Assembly (NCBI RefSeq): GCF_000717245.1
Contig: NZ_JNYQ01000001.1
Span: forward strand, 682,001 to 746,000
Reading direction: 5' to 3'
Length of the DNA: 64,000 bases
Source of the DNA: Kitasatospora papulosa
Lineage (GTDB): Bacteria > Actinomycetota > Actinomycetes > Streptomycetales > Streptomycetaceae
A program made the position numbers and the translations under genes. Shown one piece after another: positions 7,900 through 17,914 of this stretch. Below the pieces are notes generated by a model. The model searched no databases. It was not told the origin of the DNA and saw only the letters and a list, made by a program, of their open reading frames with translations. Within the stretch, counting starts at the first letter, position 1. Every line of letters begins with the position of its first letter.

Positions 7900-8474
7900 T
7901 GACCGTAGCCGGGGAGCACACCCTTGAGGCCGGGGTGGACGACGGTCTGGGCCTCCAGGACCGTGCGCGGGTCGAGGAGTCGCGGGGCCTGCACCTCGGC
8001 GGCGAACCGCACCAGGTCGTCCACCGTCGAGACGCCGTCCTTGGCGGGTGAGCCCGCCAGCGTCGTCGAGGTCATGCCCAGGGGGTCGAGGACGGCCTGG
8101 CGCACGTACTCGGGGAACGGAATCTCGGTGGCCTTCGCGATGTGGTCGCCGAGCACCTCGAAGCCCGCGTTGGAGTAGAGCCTGCGGGTGCCGGGAGGCG
8201 CCGTGACCCGGTGCTCGTCGAAGGCGAGACCACTGGTGTGCGCGAGGAGGTGGCGGACGGTCGAGCCCTCCGGGCCGGCCGGTTCGTCCAGCTCGACGGC
8301 GCCCTCCTCGTAGGCCACCAGCGCCGCGTAGGCGGCGAGCGGCTTGGTCACCGAAGCCAGCGGGAAGCGGTGCGCGGTGGGACCATGGGTACCCAGGAGC
8401 GTGCCGTCCGAGGTGACGACGGCGGCTGCCGCGGTGGGGACGGGCCAGTTCTCGATCATCGCCAGGCTCTGCAT
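7653..8474 (-). CDS. Serine beta-lactamase/DD-peptidase-fold hydrolase
   Basis: Class C-like serine hydrolase of 273 aa. The Ser-x-x-Lys motif is in LASVTKPLAAYA (about residue 41), the Tyr-x-Asn equivalent is YSNAGFEV, and a GHFGQSG segment stands where the third motif is expected. No signal peptide is visible, which argues for a cytosolic esterase or peptidase rather than a secreted antibiotic-resistance enzyme. The ATG at 8474 (MQSLAMIENW) was chosen; a second ATG at 8459 is possible. It is divergent from the MerR gene and convergent with the ATPase gene, whose frame overlaps it by 247 bases. Confidence 0.85.
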   Translation of the reverse strand: MQSLAMIENWPVPTAAAAVVTSDGTLLGTHGPTAHRFPLASVTKPLAAYAALVAYEEGAVELDEPAGPEGSTVRHLLAHTSGLAFDEHRVTAPPGTRRLYSNAGFEVLGDHIAKATEIPFPEYVRQAVLDPLGMTSTTLAGSPAKDGVSTVDDLVRFAAEVQAPRLLDPRTVLEAQTVVHPGLKGVLPGYGHQNPNDWGLGFEIRDSKSPHWTGLSSSPATFGHFGQSGTFLWIDPAAGAACVALTDRAFGPWAAEVWTPFTDAVLAELGASR

Positions 8475-8524
8475 GCGTACGAGCCTAACGGGAGCCCGAA
8501 TCCGGGTCGGCCACCCCGTATCGC

Positions 8525-8555
8525 TTGCTTGGAGTGCACTCCAAGGTTCTAGCGT
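8525..8555 (+). promoter_or_regulatory. MerR-type promoter with overlapping palindromic operator
   Basis: A perfect 18-base palindrome, CTTGGAGTGCACTCCAAG (8528-8545), overlaps TTGCTT (-35, 8525-8530) and lies within the spacer to TAGCGT (-10, 8550-8555). The 19-base spacer is the long spacing characteristic of MerR-activated promoters. The -10 ends 6 bases before the merR ATG, so the transcript is leaderless or nearly so. Confidence 0.75.
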
Positions 8556-8561
8556 GGAGGC

Positions 8562-9017
8562 ATGACGGTGATGGAGAGCACTTCCGCACGGACCGACACC
8601 TGCGCCTCGGCCCCGAAGGCGCATCCGCGTCCCGAGGGCCAGGACCGCTACACCATCAGCGAGGTCGTGGCCTTCAGCGGGCTCACCGCCCACACGTTGC
8701 GCTGGTACGAGCGGATCGGGCTGATGCCGCACGTCGACCGCTCCCACACCGGACAGCGGCGGTTCAGCAACCGCGACCTCGACTGGCTCGCCTTCGTCGG
8801 CAAGCTGAGGCTGACCGGCATGCCGGTCGCCGACATGGTCCGGTACGCGGAAATGGTCCGCGAGGGCGACCACACCTTCACGGAGCGGCAGGAGCTGCTG
8901 GAGGCGACCCGGCGCGACGTACAGGCGCGCATCGCGGAACTCCAGGGAACCCTCGCCGTACTCGACTTCAAGATCGACTTTTATGGCGGCGCCCGCACGG
9001 CGCCGGAAAGGGTCTGA
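8562..9017 (+). CDS. MerR-family transcriptional regulator
   Basis: Regulator of 151 aa. The winged helix is at about residues 28-95 (YTISEVVAFSGLTAHTLRWYERIGLM, then RRFSNRDLDWLAFVGKLRLTGM), followed by a dimerising coiled coil (ERQELLEATRRDVQARIAELQ). No metal-binding cysteine cluster is visible in the C-terminus, so it probably senses an organic or redox signal. It is followed 4 bases later by an aldo/keto reductase and preceded by its own palindromic promoter. Autoactivation together with the reductase is the likely circuit, as in similar actinobacterial pairs. Confidence 0.93.
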   Translation: MTVMESTSARTDTCASAPKAHPRPEGQDRYTISEVVAFSGLTAHTLRWYERIGLMPHVDRSHTGQRRFSNRDLDWLAFVGKLRLTGMPVADMVRYAEMVREGDHTFTERQELLEATRRDVQARIAELQGTLAVLDFKIDFYGGARTAPERV

Positions 9018-9021
9018 CGAC

Positions 9022-10041
<1,020 letters not shown>

Positions 10042-10076
10042 CCGGACCGGGCTGCCCGGGGCGGGCGGAGAGGCGC

Positions 10077-11279
10077 TCACGCCAGTCGCAGGGCGAAGAC
10101 CGCGAAGCCCGCCGCGAGCAGCCCGGCCGCGGCCCGGCGGACGTGACCCGCCCGGTCGCCCGTCTCCCAGGGCTCCTCGAACCGGCGGGCGTACCGGGAG
10201 ATCAGCACGAGCAGAGCGGCGAACAACGGCATCCACGCCAGCCGGGCCACGATCCAGCCCGCCGAGTCCGGGCTCGTCGTCAGCCCCGGCACCACGCCGG
10301 CGAAGGACGCCGGGACGGCTGCGGCCAGCATCGCCGTCTGGTGCCAGCACAGGATCGTCATCGCCGACAGGTTGATCACCACCACGGGAGCCCACAGCGC
10401 GGGGCGGCTCAGCGTCCTGCCGATCCGGCCGTGCATCAGGACCGCCGCGCCGCTCTGCGCCGAGGCCAGAGCGAGGACCAGCAGCGACGGCGGATGCGAG
10501 TTGGTCCGCGCCTCGCCCGGTACGCCGACCATCGACGCCGGGTAGAGGAAGACGAGCAGCAGCACGGCGAAGAGGGCCGTGCCACCGACGAGCAGGAGCC
10601 CGGCGCCCCGCCGGGAGAGCCGGCCCTGCCCCCAGCAGACGCCGAGCTGATACGCGAAGAGCCAGCCGGGCAGGATGTTCAGCACCCCGACCCAGGACGG
10701 CACCGCGTCGGCGTACGGCCCGTAGCGCAGGAAGTCGACCAGGGCGACCGAACCGATCAGCGGGGCCGCCGCCCAGCCGCCGAACCTCCGGGCCAGCCGC
10801 ACGCAGCACGGCGTGAGCGCCGTGACCACGGCGTACACCCCGACGAACCAGAGCGGCTGGATCACCAGCTTCGCGCCCGTGCGCAAGGTGTCCTCCGGCA
10901 CACCGGCGGCGTACAGCACCGGGATCATCAGTGCCCAGACCGCGGTCACCCCGAGCACCGGTCTGCCCAGCCGGACCAGCCGGCCCCGCAGCCACGCCCC
11001 GCCGGTGGACGGCCTGCGGTGATAGGACAGGACGGAGGCGTAACCGCCGACGAGGAAGAAGACGCCCAGCATCTGGAGCACCCAGCTCACCGGGGCGAAC
11101 TCCGCGAACTCCGACAGCGGGCTGGCGTTGTGCAGGGCGCCGTCGCCGTCCCGGGTGAACCCGCCGAGGAGCCAGTGACCGGCGGGCACTGCCATCAGCG
11201 CGAGGGCGCGCAGCCCGTCGACCGCACGGTCGCGGTGGGCCGGGGTGGACGCGTCGATCCGGTAGACCAACTGCCGCAC
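10077..11279 (-). CDS. Acyltransferase family 3 membrane protein
   Basis: Integral membrane protein (400 aa) of the acyltransferase_3/OafA-like family. The opening DRAVDGLRALALMAVPAGHW carries the family RxxxxDxxRxxA-like signature with the catalytic-type His, followed by about ten hydrophobic segments. Family members transfer acyl groups to sugars, peptidoglycan or antibiotics. The GTG at 11279 lies 2 bases after the stop of the upstream DUF1023 hydrolase, so the two are probably translationally coupled. The acceptor is unknown. Confidence 0.85.
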   Translation of the reverse strand: MRQLVYRIDASTPAHRDRAVDGLRALALMAVPAGHWLLGGFTRDGDGALHNASPLSEFAEFAPVSWVLQMLGVFFLVGGYASVLSYHRRPSTGGAWLRGRLVRLGRPVLGVTAVWALMIPVLYAAGVPEDTLRTGAKLVIQPLWFVGVYAVVTALTPCCVRLARRFGGWAAAPLIGSVALVDFLRYGPYADAVPSWVGVLNILPGWLFAYQLGVCWGQGRLSRRGAGLLLVGGTALFAVLLLVFLYPASMVGVPGEARTNSHPPSLLVLALASAQSGAAVLMHGRIGRTLSRPALWAPVVVINLSAMTILCWHQTAMLAAAVPASFAGVVPGLTTSPDSAGWIVARLAWMPLFAALLVLISRYARRFEEPWETGDRAGHVRRAAAGLLAAGFAVFALRLA

Positions 11280-11281
11280 GC

Positions 11282-12325
11282 TCAACGGACATCCCCCTCG
11301 GCGATGGCCGCGAAGGCCCGGAGCGAGTCCGTGCCGGGAGCGAAGTAGCCGGTGTGGCCCTTCGCGTCCCGGGCGGGCACCCGGCGGGCCCCGAACGCCT
11401 CGTCCGTGGGGTCGGCGCCGTGCCCGAGACCCGCCACCCGGACGTGCGGCACGTCGTCGATCCAGTCGGTGTCGTCCTTGGCGGCCCAGACACGCGCCCC
11501 GGTGTGCAGACCGGCCACGTCGTCGGCGCGCATCCCGGGGGAGCCGAGCACCACCAGGTCCGTGGCGCCGAGGTCCGACGCCGCCAGCCCGCACACCACC
11601 GAGCCGTAGCTGTGGCAGAACACGACCGGCGAGGGGACACCGTCGGACGCCAGCCCCTCGGTGAACCGGGTCAGCCGGCCGGCTCCGGCCTCGGCCAGGC
11701 CGCCGGTCGCCGCGTCCACGCCGAGCCCGACCGGCGTGGTGTAACCGGCCCAGGCGATCACCGCGCTGCCCGGGCCCGTCTCGGCGTACAGCGACTGCGC
11801 CATGCCCGCCGGGGTGCCGTACACGTCGTTCTTCCGGTCGAAGGTCCCCGCGTCGATGTCCGACCCGGGGACCACGACGGACACGTGCCGCGCGGAGCGC
11901 AGGTCGCCGAACACCTCGGCGACCTGGCCCCGCCCCCGTGGGTCGAACGCGAGGATCTGCCGGCCGGGCGCGGCGAGGCGGGTGAGCCGGGAGTCGTGGG
12001 AGGCCCTCAGGACCCGGGCGTTGGCGCGGTAGCGGAGCTCCAGCGGCGCCCCGTCCAGATTGCCGACCACCGACGGGTGCCGCTCCAGCAGCACCTGACG
12101 TTCCCGTTCGCCCAACCCTGCGAAGAACAGCCTCACTTGTTCCGGTGTGGCGCTGCCCGGATCGGGCAGCTCACGCCCGAGCACCCCGTCCGCACGCCAC
12201 GAGGCGCTGCCGGGCGGCGGCCCCGTCACCGCCTGCTGGGTGTTCCCGGACGCCCAGCCCGCCGTCCCCGCCACCACTGTGGTCGCCAGTGCGACCGCGG
12301 CCAGCGTCCTCGCGAACCGTCGCAT
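11282..12325 (-). CDS. Secreted DUF1023 alpha/beta hydrolase, copy 1
   Basis: Protein of 347 aa with an N-terminal signal peptide or anchor (MRRFARTLAAVALATTVVAG). The DUF1023 hydrolase domain has the nucleophile elbow FCHSYGSVVCG (Ser239), the segment GSPGMRADDVAGLH and the late-His region AGLGHGADPTDEAF. The start at 12325 was chosen because it places the signal sequence at the N-terminus; an in-frame ATG at 12352 adds nine residues. It is closely similar in layout to the gene at 15744-16955. Such proteins act outside the membrane; the substrate is unknown. Confidence 0.85.
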   Translation of the reverse strand: MRRFARTLAAVALATTVVAGTAGWASGNTQQAVTGPPPGSASWRADGVLGRELPDPGSATPEQVRLFFAGLGERERQVLLERHPSVVGNLDGAPLELRYRANARVLRASHDSRLTRLAAPGRQILAFDPRGRGQVAEVFGDLRSARHVSVVVPGSDIDAGTFDRKNDVYGTPAGMAQSLYAETGPGSAVIAWAGYTTPVGLGVDAATGGLAEAGAGRLTRFTEGLASDGVPSPVVFCHSYGSVVCGLAASDLGATDLVVLGSPGMRADDVAGLHTGARVWAAKDDTDWIDDVPHVRVAGLGHGADPTDEAFGARRVPARDAKGHTGYFAPGTDSLRAFAAIAEGDVR

Positions 12326-12492
12326 CGTGCCCTCCCCGTCCGGTGTGGGCACACCGGTCGGCGTGCCGGAGAGGAAGGTAGGAGGACGCGGGGTGACAGG
12401 GCGTCACCCCGGGGAGCCAACCGTGCGGTGATACCGGGGTAGGGGGCGTACGGGGGGAGGACCCCACCGCCCGGCCGGGGGAGGCCCCCATT

Positions 12493-12533
12493 CCGTGGCC
12501 GTGGGAGGCTCCCCCGTGGTCGTGGGAGGTTCC
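12493..12533. repeat. Two tandem 20-base repeats upstream of the DUF1023 gene
   Basis: CCGTGGCCGTGGGAGGCTCC (12493-12512) and CCGTGGTCGTGGGAGGTTCC (12514-12533) differ at two positions and lie 21 bases apart, just beyond the response-regulator stop. The rest of 12326-12536 shows no gene. The first copy can also pair with GGGGGAGGCC just upstream to form a weak hairpin, so a terminator role is possible. Confidence 0.5.
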
Positions 12534-12536
12534 GGG

Positions 12537-13217
12537 CTACGCCTCTCCCGGGGTCACCAGCCCCGACTCGTACGCGAAGATCACCGCCTGCGCCCGGTCC
12601 CGGAGCCCGAGCTTGGCCAGCACCCGGCCGATGTGGGTCTTCACCGTCTGCTCGGCCAGCACCAGCCGCGCCGCGATCTCCTGGTTCGACAGGCCCCGGG
12701 CGATCAGTTCCAGGACCTCCCTCTCGCGCGGTGTCAGACCGTTCAGCCGCAGCGCCGGCCCACCGGACGGTGCCGCCGGCTTCCGGCGGGCGAAGTCCGC
12801 GATGAGACGCCGGGTCACGGACGGCGCGAGCAGCGCGTCCCCCGCCGCCACGACCCGTACGGCCGAGATCAGGTCCGCCGGCGGGGCGTCCTTCAGCAGG
12901 AACCCGGACGCTCCCGCGCGCAGTGCCTCGTAGACGTAGTCGTCGACGTCGAACGTCGTGAGCATCAGGACCTTCGGCCGGTGGACCGCCCCCTTCGGCG
13001 GTGTCAACAGCTCCCGGGCGGCGGCCAGTCCGTCCATCTCCGGCATCCGGACGTCCATCAGCACGACGTCCGGATGCACCGACCGGCTGACCTCGACCCC
13101 CTTGCGCCCGTCCGGGGCCTCGCCCACCACGTCGATGTCGCTCTGCGCCGACAGCAGCGCCGCGAACCCGGCCCGCACCATGGCCTGGTCGTCGACGATG
13201 ATCACGCGGATGGTCAC
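12537..13217 (-). CDS. NarL/LuxR-type response regulator
   Basis: Response regulator of 226 aa. The receiver domain (1-120) has D9/D10, phospho-acceptor D55 in VVLMDVRMPEMDG, and the Thr/Lys pair in LTTFDVDDYV and FLLKDAPP. The C-terminal LuxR helix-turn-helix (about 155-215) contains LTPREREVLELIARGLSNQEI and VKTHIGRVLAKLGL. Its start overlaps the kinase stop by four bases (ATGA), a translational coupling that makes the pairing certain. Regulated genes are unknown, but the flanking DUF1023 hydrolases are the nearest candidates. Confidence 0.95.
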   Translation of the reverse strand: MTIRVIIVDDQAMVRAGFAALLSAQSDIDVVGEAPDGRKGVEVSRSVHPDVVLMDVRMPEMDGLAAARELLTPPKGAVHRPKVLMLTTFDVDDYVYEALRAGASGFLLKDAPPADLISAVRVVAAGDALLAPSVTRRLIADFARRKPAAPSGGPALRLNGLTPREREVLELIARGLSNQEIAARLVLAEQTVKTHIGRVLAKLGLRDRAQAVIFAYESGLVTPGEA

Positions 13218-14563
13218 GGTTCCTCCGGAGTCACGGATGCCGAGGGCGGCTGGGGCGGCGGCAGCGGCAGCCGCGCGGCGACCCGGAAGCCCCCGTCGGG
13301 CAGGGGGCCGGTGTCGAGCGTGCCGCCGGTCAACCGTACGCGTTCCCGCATGCCGACCAGCCCGTGTCCCGTCCCCGACGTCTCCAGCGCCGAACCGGGA
13401 ATCTCCGGGCTGTCGTTGACGACCAGCACCGTCAGATGGCCGTCGCGCGCCGTCACCGACACCCGCGTCCGCGCACCAGGGGCGTGCCGGACCACGTTGG
13501 CCAGCGCCTCCTGCACGATGCGGTACGCCGTCAGGTCCACGGCCTGCGGCACCCCGCCCCGCTCCACCGCCTCGGCCACGTCCGCCGCCAGCGACAGCTC
13601 GGCCGGAAGCCCCGCCCGCACCGTCGCCTCCACCAGCTGCTGGACCCGGTCGAGGCCGGGCTGCGGGGCCAGTTCGCCCCGGGTGCCGTCACTGCGGAGC
13701 ACCGACAGCAGCCGCCTCATCTCGGTCAGCGACTCCCGGGCACCGGCCGCGATCGACGCGAACTCCGCCCGCGCCTCCTCGGAGAGCCCGCCGATCCGGT
13801 ACGGCGCCGAGTCGGCCTGCACCGTGATCACCGACATGTGGTGCGCGACCACGTCGTGCAGCTCACGCGCGATACGGGTGCGCTCCTCCAGGAGGGTCCG
13901 CTGGGCCCGTTCGGCCTCGCTGATCGTCTCCTGCTCGACGAGCCGCCGCTGGGCCTCGCTCCGCTCCCGTACGGCCGCCCCGATCACCAGCACCAGCCCG
14001 CCCAGGACGAACAGCAGCACGCCGTTGCCGCCGCTGCGCGCGGACGCGAGCGCATACAGCAGGAGCCCGGCCACCCCCGTCGTCAGCCAGACGCCGATCA
14101 CGGTCCGCCGGCTCTCCCGCAGCCCGAGGGCGAGCAGGACGAAGAGGTAGCCCACCACGGCCGGAGGTGTCCACGGCCAGATGGTGCCGGGCTCCGGCTC
14201 CTGCCCCAGCAGCACCAGGGCGCCCAGGACATCGGCGGTGAGGACGATCCACCAGGCCTGGAGCGGGCGGTGCGCCAGCATCAGCAGGGGTGCGGCCTGT
14301 GCGACGCCCAGAGCCCCGGCCAGCCCGCCGGGCACGCCGTAGTCGGCGGCCAGGACCTGGATCGTGACGGGGATGAAGACCGCCGCGAGGGCGACCACGA
14401 CCGCGTACGGAAGCAGCCGCAGCCACCGCCTGGGGGACCCGGCGAGCAGCGGGGTCGGTGGGTGGGACGCGTGGGACAGCCCGTGGGCGAGCTCGCGCAG
14501 ATTGCGTCGGGCGGCGCTCAGCAGACCGTCGGCGGGCGGGGGCCCGGCGGGAGAAGGGGACAT
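13214..14563 (-). CDS. Sensor histidine kinase (HisKA_3 type)
   Basis: Membrane sensor of 449 aa. About six hydrophobic segments lie between residues 48 and 195, with almost no extracellular domain. A dimerisation domain follows with the phospho-His H236 in IARELHDVVAHHMSVI, then a HATPase_c domain with QEALANVVRH and GTGHGLVGMRERV. The lack of a large outer domain suggests sensing within or near the membrane. An in-frame ATG at 14605 would add 14 residues; 14563 is preferred without strong ribosome-site support. It is the cognate kinase of the overlapping response regulator. Confidence 0.93.
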   Translation of the reverse strand: MSPSPAGPPPADGLLSAARRNLRELAHGLSHASHPPTPLLAGSPRRWLRLLPYAVVVALAAVFIPVTIQVLAADYGVPGGLAGALGVAQAAPLLMLAHRPLQAWWIVLTADVLGALVLLGQEPEPGTIWPWTPPAVVGYLFVLLALGLRESRRTVIGVWLTTGVAGLLLYALASARSGGNGVLLFVLGGLVLVIGAAVRERSEAQRRLVEQETISEAERAQRTLLEERTRIARELHDVVAHHMSVITVQADSAPYRIGGLSEEARAEFASIAAGARESLTEMRRLLSVLRSDGTRGELAPQPGLDRVQQLVEATVRAGLPAELSLAADVAEAVERGGVPQAVDLTAYRIVQEALANVVRHAPGARTRVSVTARDGHLTVLVVNDSPEIPGSALETSGTGHGLVGMRERVRLTGGTLDTGPLPDGGFRVAARLPLPPPQPPSASVTPEEP

Positions 14564-14699
14564 GATCGGGTCAGGGTAGGCGCGGAGTGCGCCGGGCGGC
14601 GTCATACCGGAGGCCGGACCCCGGACGTCCGGTCCCCTACCGGAGTAGGGGGCGACCACGCCGCGGGACCGGGCCCCGCGGCCGGCCCACCGGCGCGGC

Positions 14700-15626
14700 C
14701 TACAGCTCGGCGAGCAGCTCCGCCTTCTTCGCGCTGTACTCCGCGTCCGTGACCAGACCCGCCTGGTGCAGATCCCCGAGGTGGCGTATCCGCTCGGCGA
14801 TGTCCGCGGGGTCGCGCCGTGCACCGCCCACCGGGACGGGAGCGGTGGCGACGGGCACGGACTGCGTCCGGCGCACCGACTCCAGGACCGCCGCGGCGAA
14901 CGGCAACGACTCGTGCACCGGTCCGTACCCGAGGCCGAACACGACCGAGGCGGGATCCTGGTCGGGCTGGGCCCGCGTCACGGACGGCTGCCCGGCACCG
15001 GGCACCGGGTCGCATCCCGGGCCGTCCGCCTCCGGACCGGCCGCCGCGCCACGCGGCACCAGCCGGAGACACCCCTCCAGGCCCTCGGGCGAACGCCACT
15101 CGACCCCGCCCAGGTCCGCCACGGGGAACGACTGGTCGCCCGCCTTCCACTTGGCGCTGGACGCCCCCGTCCAGAACCACCGGAAGGAGACCAGGGTTCC
15201 GTCGAAGCCGGCCCGGCCGTCGTACGCCTTGAACTGCATCGGCGCCTCGGGGGCCGTGACCAGGAAGCGTTCGGCGGGAAGCGAGGCCTCGGAGCCCAGT
15301 ACGGCGCGCAGTTCGTCGGCGTAGTACTCCGCGAGCGTCTCGCTGTCGCCGGGCAGCACCAGCCGGTAGGGGTCGTTGCTCTCCTTGAGCTGCCCGGCCG
15401 CGGCCTCCAGCAGTGGATCGGCACCGGGTCTCGGCACCGCACGCAGCACCACCGTGCCCCGCTTGCCGGGAGTCAGCGTCACCGACGACAGCGCCGCGTA
15501 CGGAACGCGGCGCTCACGCAGGCTCTGGAACAGCCTCGGCGTGCGAATACCCCGTTCGAAGCGGATGAGCACGGAGTCGGTGTCGAACTCCCAGGTGGCT
15601 TGAATTCCGGCCAGCACATCACCCAT
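14700..15626 (-). CDS. DUF4429 protein with C-terminal SHOCT motif
   Basis: Soluble protein of 308 aa. Two DUF4429-like beta-rich units lie at about residues 5-110 (ATWEFDTDSVLIRFERG) and 130-215 (FKAYDGRAGFDGTLVSFRW). A SHOCT motif ends the protein (HLGDLHQAGLVTDAEYSAKK). SHOCT motifs are thought to mediate oligomerisation. The region 225-270 is proline/glycine-rich and probably unstructured. The ATG at 15626 has GAGG 4 bases upstream; another ATG lies three codons earlier. Function unknown. Confidence 0.82.
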   Translation of the reverse strand: MGDVLAGIQATWEFDTDSVLIRFERGIRTPRLFQSLRERRVPYAALSSVTLTPGKRGTVVLRAVPRPGADPLLEAAAGQLKESNDPYRLVLPGDSETLAEYYADELRAVLGSEASLPAERFLVTAPEAPMQFKAYDGRAGFDGTLVSFRWFWTGASSAKWKAGDQSFPVADLGGVEWRSPEGLEGCLRLVPRGAAAGPEADGPGCDPVPGAGQPSVTRAQPDQDPASVVFGLGYGPVHESLPFAAAVLESVRRTQSVPVATAPVPVGGARRDPADIAERIRHLGDLHQAGLVTDAEYSAKKAELLAEL

Positions 15627-15743
15627 GTGCCTCATCGTATGTGGCACAGGCCCGCACGTCCCCCTTCGGTACAGGTGGAGTCACGACCGAGCGGGCAGGC
15701 CGTTCGCCGTTCTCTACGCGCGTCGGTCGCGTCTCTACGCGCG

Positions 15744-16955
15744 TCAGGCCCCGGGCCCGCCGGAAATCTGCCGGTGGCACGCGGCATCGGAACGCGCACA
15801 GCTGACCGCGTCATAGGCGCCCACGCCGATCGCGGCGAAATTGCTCAGACTCTCCGTACCCGGCTCGAAATAACCGCTGTGCCCGACCGCGCCGCTCGCC
15901 GACACGATCCGCGCGCCGAAGGCCGGGTCGACCGGGTCGGCACCGTGCCCGAGACCGCCGACCGCCAGGTTCGGGACGTCCTCGATCCAGTCGTCACCGT
16001 CCCGCATGGCCCACACCCTGGCCCGGGTGTGCAGGGCGCCGGCGTTGTCCGCCCGCATCCCCGGACTGCCCGCGACCGCGATGTCGGACACCCGGGAGGG
16101 CAGCCCGCGCGCGGCGACACCGCACAGCACCGAGCCGTAGCTGTGGCAGAACAGCGAGACGTCCGACGTGCCGGGCAGCGCCTTCACCAGGGCGTTCAGC
16201 CGCAACGCGCCCTCCGCGGCGAGTCCGCCCAGCGCGGCGTCCATGCCGATCCCCGCGGGTGCCGTGTAGTCGGCCCACGCGATGACCGCCGTACGGGAGG
16301 CCGGGCGCGCCGACCGCTCGGCGTCGTACAGCGACCGGGCCATGCCGACGGGCGCCGCGTTCTCCTTCACACCGGTCCGCTCCAGCGTCAGCAGATTGGT
16401 GTCCACCCCGGGCACGACGACCGAGATCCGCTCGGCCCGGTCGAGGTCGCCGAAGACCTCGGCGGCCCGCCCGCGCCCCGACGGGTCGAACGTGAGGATC
16501 TGCCGGTCACCCGCGAGCAGCGAACGGAAGCGGTCCAGCCGACGCACGGCCTGACGGTGCCCGTCCGGCGAGAGCCGCACGTCCTGCGTCCGCTGCTCCT
16601 CGGCCGATTCCGCCTGCTCCAGGGCGTGCCGGTTCGCCCGGTAGCGCAGGGTCACCGGTGCTCCGTTCATGTTCCCCACCACCAGCGGGTACTTGTCGGT
16701 GAGGGCGACCTGCTGGCCCGCCGTGAGCGCCGCGAAGAAGTGGGCCAGCCGGTACGCAGGAGCGCCCACGTCCGGGAGTGACTGACCGGCTATCCGGTCC
16801 TTCGCCCAGGAAGCGAGCGCGATCTCGCGCGGTTCGGCGGAGTGCTGATGGCGCACGGCGGTCCACCCGGTGGTCGCCAGCATCACGAACACGACCGCGA
16901 TGGCGAGCAGAGCGCGCCATGCGGTGAGCGTGGGAGAGGAATCGAAGGAAGTCAC
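15744..16955 (-). CDS. Secreted or membrane-anchored DUF1023 hydrolase, copy 2
   Basis: Protein of 403 aa and paralogue of the gene at 11282-12325. One hydrophobic segment (WRALLAIAVVFVMLATTGW, about residues 12-30) acts as a signal anchor. The hydrolase domain has the nucleophile elbow FCHSYGSVLCG, GSPGMRADNAGALH and GGLGHGADPVDPAFG, all nearly identical to copy 1. The GTG at 16955 follows a GGTGGGG element. It differs from copy 1 by a C-terminal cysteine pair (SCARSDAACH), which could form a disulfide outside the cell. Substrate unknown. Confidence 0.85.
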   Translation of the reverse strand: MTSFDSSPTLTAWRALLAIAVVFVMLATTGWTAVRHQHSAEPREIALASWAKDRIAGQSLPDVGAPAYRLAHFFAALTAGQQVALTDKYPLVVGNMNGAPVTLRYRANRHALEQAESAEEQRTQDVRLSPDGHRQAVRRLDRFRSLLAGDRQILTFDPSGRGRAAEVFGDLDRAERISVVVPGVDTNLLTLERTGVKENAAPVGMARSLYDAERSARPASRTAVIAWADYTAPAGIGMDAALGGLAAEGALRLNALVKALPGTSDVSLFCHSYGSVLCGVAARGLPSRVSDIAVAGSPGMRADNAGALHTRARVWAMRDGDDWIEDVPNLAVGGLGHGADPVDPAFGARIVSASGAVGHSGYFEPGTESLSNFAAIGVGAYDAVSCARSDAACHRQISGGPGA

Positions 16956-17191
16956 TGAGCCCCACCCTAGGAGACGCTCACTTCCCGTCGTGACAGGGGT
17001 GACGCGGATCACTCGACCGCGGGGAATTGGCCGCCCGTCTCCTACGCTCCGTGTGCGCCGGATCCACGTACCGGCACGTCAGAGGCCCGCCGTTCGCCCG
17101 AAACGGCCTCGTGGGCCCCGGTGTTGTGATGTCGGCCATGTCGAACGGATGAGGGGTGCGGCACACCTGTGCGGTTCCCGTAAGGACGTGC

Positions 17192-17860
17192 CTACGCGGC
17201 GCGCCAGCTCCCGGAGAGCGCGGGCCCGAGCTGGTCCAGATGGAGTTCCGTCAACTCCCGGAGCGCGTCCACCCCCGCGTCCTGCCGGCCGCCCCACAGC
17301 TGCCCGGTCATCCGCATCACCCCGGAGAACGCGGCCACGGCCACCCGTGCGCGGGGATCCGTCTCCGGGTCGATCCCCTCACGCTCCGCGATCAGCGCGG
17401 CGGTCTGCCGCTCCAGGCCGACGTTGCGCCGCGTGTGGGCGGCGTGCAGTGCCGGAGTCGATTCGATCATCCGGTAGGCCCGTACCTGGAGTTCGACCGT
17501 GATGTCCGATCCGCCGGATTCCCCGCGTGTGCTCCAGGCGTTCAGGGCGGCCCGCCGCATCGCCTCGAAAGGAGGCTCCGAAGCCGGGCGTTGGCGCAGT
17601 TCCGCGAGGAAGCGGGCGTCCACCGCCTCCTGGACCGCGAAGGCGACGGCCTCCTTGTTGGTGAAGTAGCGGAAGAAGGTGCGCTGGGAGACGTCGACGG
17701 CGTCCACGATCTCGTCCACCGTGGTCCGGTCGTACCCCTGCGTGAGGAAGAGTCGGAGGGCGGTGTGCAGCAGGGCCTCCCGGGTGCGCCGCTTCTTGCG
17801 CTCGCGCAACCCGCACGGACCCCCCGGCCGGGGAGCTCCGGATGTCTGCCCGCGTGTCAC
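17192..17860 (-). CDS. TetR-family repressor
   Basis: Repressor of 222 aa. The N-terminal TetR helix-turn-helix spans about residues 20-68 (RTREALLHTALRLFLTQGYD, TTVDEIVDAVDVSQRTFFRYF). The C-terminal ligand and dimer domain is variable. It is divergent from the efflux pump at 17976, and two related dyads lie in the shared 115-base gap, so it very likely represses the pump and itself until a toxic ligand binds. The first residues before CGLRERKKRR are unconserved, so the start could lie slightly downstream. Confidence 0.92.
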   Translation of the reverse strand: MTRGQTSGAPRPGGPCGLRERKKRRTREALLHTALRLFLTQGYDRTTVDEIVDAVDVSQRTFFRYFTNKEAVAFAVQEAVDARFLAELRQRPASEPPFEAMRRAALNAWSTRGESGGSDITVELQVRAYRMIESTPALHAAHTRRNVGLERQTAALIAEREGIDPETDPRARVAVAAFSGVMRMTGQLWGGRQDAGVDALRELTELHLDQLGPALSGSWRAA

Positions 17861-17914
17861 GTACCGGACCTCATTTCACCGCTTCCACCTGCTCAGGGTA
17901 CCTGTGAGCTACGT

